Shown here piece after piece: positions 5,054-5,311 of a DNA stretch of 5,311 bases. The DNA comes from Chloroflexota bacterium (lineage in GTDB: Bacteria > Chloroflexota > Anaerolineae > Anaerolineales > UBA4823). How positions within the stretch are numbered: the stretch's first letter is position 1; each line of letters starts with the position of its first letter. Made by a program: the position numbers and the translations under genes. A model generated the notes under the pieces. That model saw nothing but the letters and a program-made list of their open reading frames with translations, was not told the DNA's origin and ran no database searches. The DNA lies in assembly GCA_023395675.1 (NCBI GenBank), contig JAEWYL010000153.1, forward strand, positions 1 to 5,311, given 5' to 3'.

Positions 5054-5258
5054 CGGCGGGGGCGGGCGCGACGGGGGGGAGGGTTGCGCGCCCGCCCGGG
5101 GCCTCGGCGGCGGGCGTCACGGGGCGCGGCGTCTCGGGCTGCGCGGGGCCGGCCTCCAGCGGGCGGCAGGCGCTCAGCAGCAGGCCCAGGGCGAGCAGGG
5201 CCGCCAGCAGGCGGGTGAGGGAGAATGGCGCAGCGGGGGGGAAGGGGGAGTTCGTCAT
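5052..5258 (-). CDS. Lipoprotein, N-terminal part only; broken at the poly-G tract
   Basis: The first 31 residues form a classic lipoprotein signal: a short N-region ending in Arg16, a hydrophobic core LLAALLALGLLL (17-28) and lipobox LSAC with Cys31. Lipidation at Cys31 would anchor the protein outside the membrane. A Pro/Ala-rich tether follows (33-69), as usual before a folded domain. No folded domain appears: at 5053 the frame enters poly-C, then reads as Arg/Ser-rich nonsense antisense to the peptidase gene. The ATG at 5258 has AGGA five bases upstream (5267-5264). The function is therefore unknown. The gene converges on the peptidase gene. Either the body was lost by deletion or, more likely, the assembly joined unrelated sequence at the homopolymer. 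Confidence 0.7.
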
Positions 5259-5263
5259 GCTGT

Positions 5264-5267
5264 TCCT
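5264..5267 (-). promoter_or_regulatory. Shine-Dalgarno site of the lipoprotein gene
   Basis: AGGA on the minus strand lies five bases before the ATG at 5258. Together with the signal peptide it shows that the start of this otherwise broken gene is genuine. Confidence 0.55.
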
Positions 5268-5284
5268 GGCGATAGGCGAGTGTT

Positions 5285-5295
5285 GGGGGGGGGGG
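5285..5295. repeat. 11-G homopolymer near the window end
   Basis: Eleven G's follow CGAGTGTT (5277-5284), repeating the junction at 5027-5053. The last 16 bases are also almost only G and C. Confidence 0.8.
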
Positions 5296-5311
5296 CGCGG
5301 GGCGGGGGCCC

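Overview
The window is GC-rich (roughly two thirds G+C) bacterial DNA. The gene complement suggests a Chloroflexota (Anaerolineae-type) chromosome, probably from a draft or metagenome-assembled genome. Supporting this are a LysM-LysM-M23 peptidase with an apparently leaderless extended -10 promoter, an RsbW-like/STAS regulatory pair, and a Pro-rich lipoprotein. The taxonomic call is an inference from style, not from a marker gene.

Layout. Positions 1-107 are the last 34 codons of an IS110-family transposase reading rightward off the left edge. Positions 108-273 are non-coding and hold a 44-bp tandem repeat (two exact copies plus part of a third) built from TTCAC sub-repeats. Four genes then follow on the minus strand. 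In transcription order they are a membrane-anchored diheme cytochrome c (3122-2202), a divergent RsbW/SpoIIAB-like ATPase-fold protein without recognisable catalytic boxes (2173-1688), a STAS-domain anti-sigma-factor antagonist (1503-1147) and an unrecognised 253-residue soluble protein (1035-274). The first two are 28 bp apart and probably co-transcribed. A strong 42-nt hairpin separates them from the STAS gene. About 650 bp (3123-3772) have no convincing gene but carry a run of strong inverted repeats. On the plus strand, 3773-4963 encodes a membrane-anchored LysM/M23 cell-wall peptidase with a likely leaderless promoter. The right edge (5052-5258, minus) holds the start of a lipoprotein gene that runs into a 19-G homopolymer and loses its body; a second G-run closes the window.

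How the genes fit together. The STAS protein and the RsbW-like protein form the core of a partner-switching (anti-sigma / anti-anti-sigma) system, but the kinase-like partner looks catalytically dead. It follows a diheme cytochrome, so a link between respiratory or redox state and the regulatory pair is possible but unproven. The M23 peptidase is an independent envelope-maintenance gene. The left edge is mobile DNA and the right edge is likely an assembly weak point.
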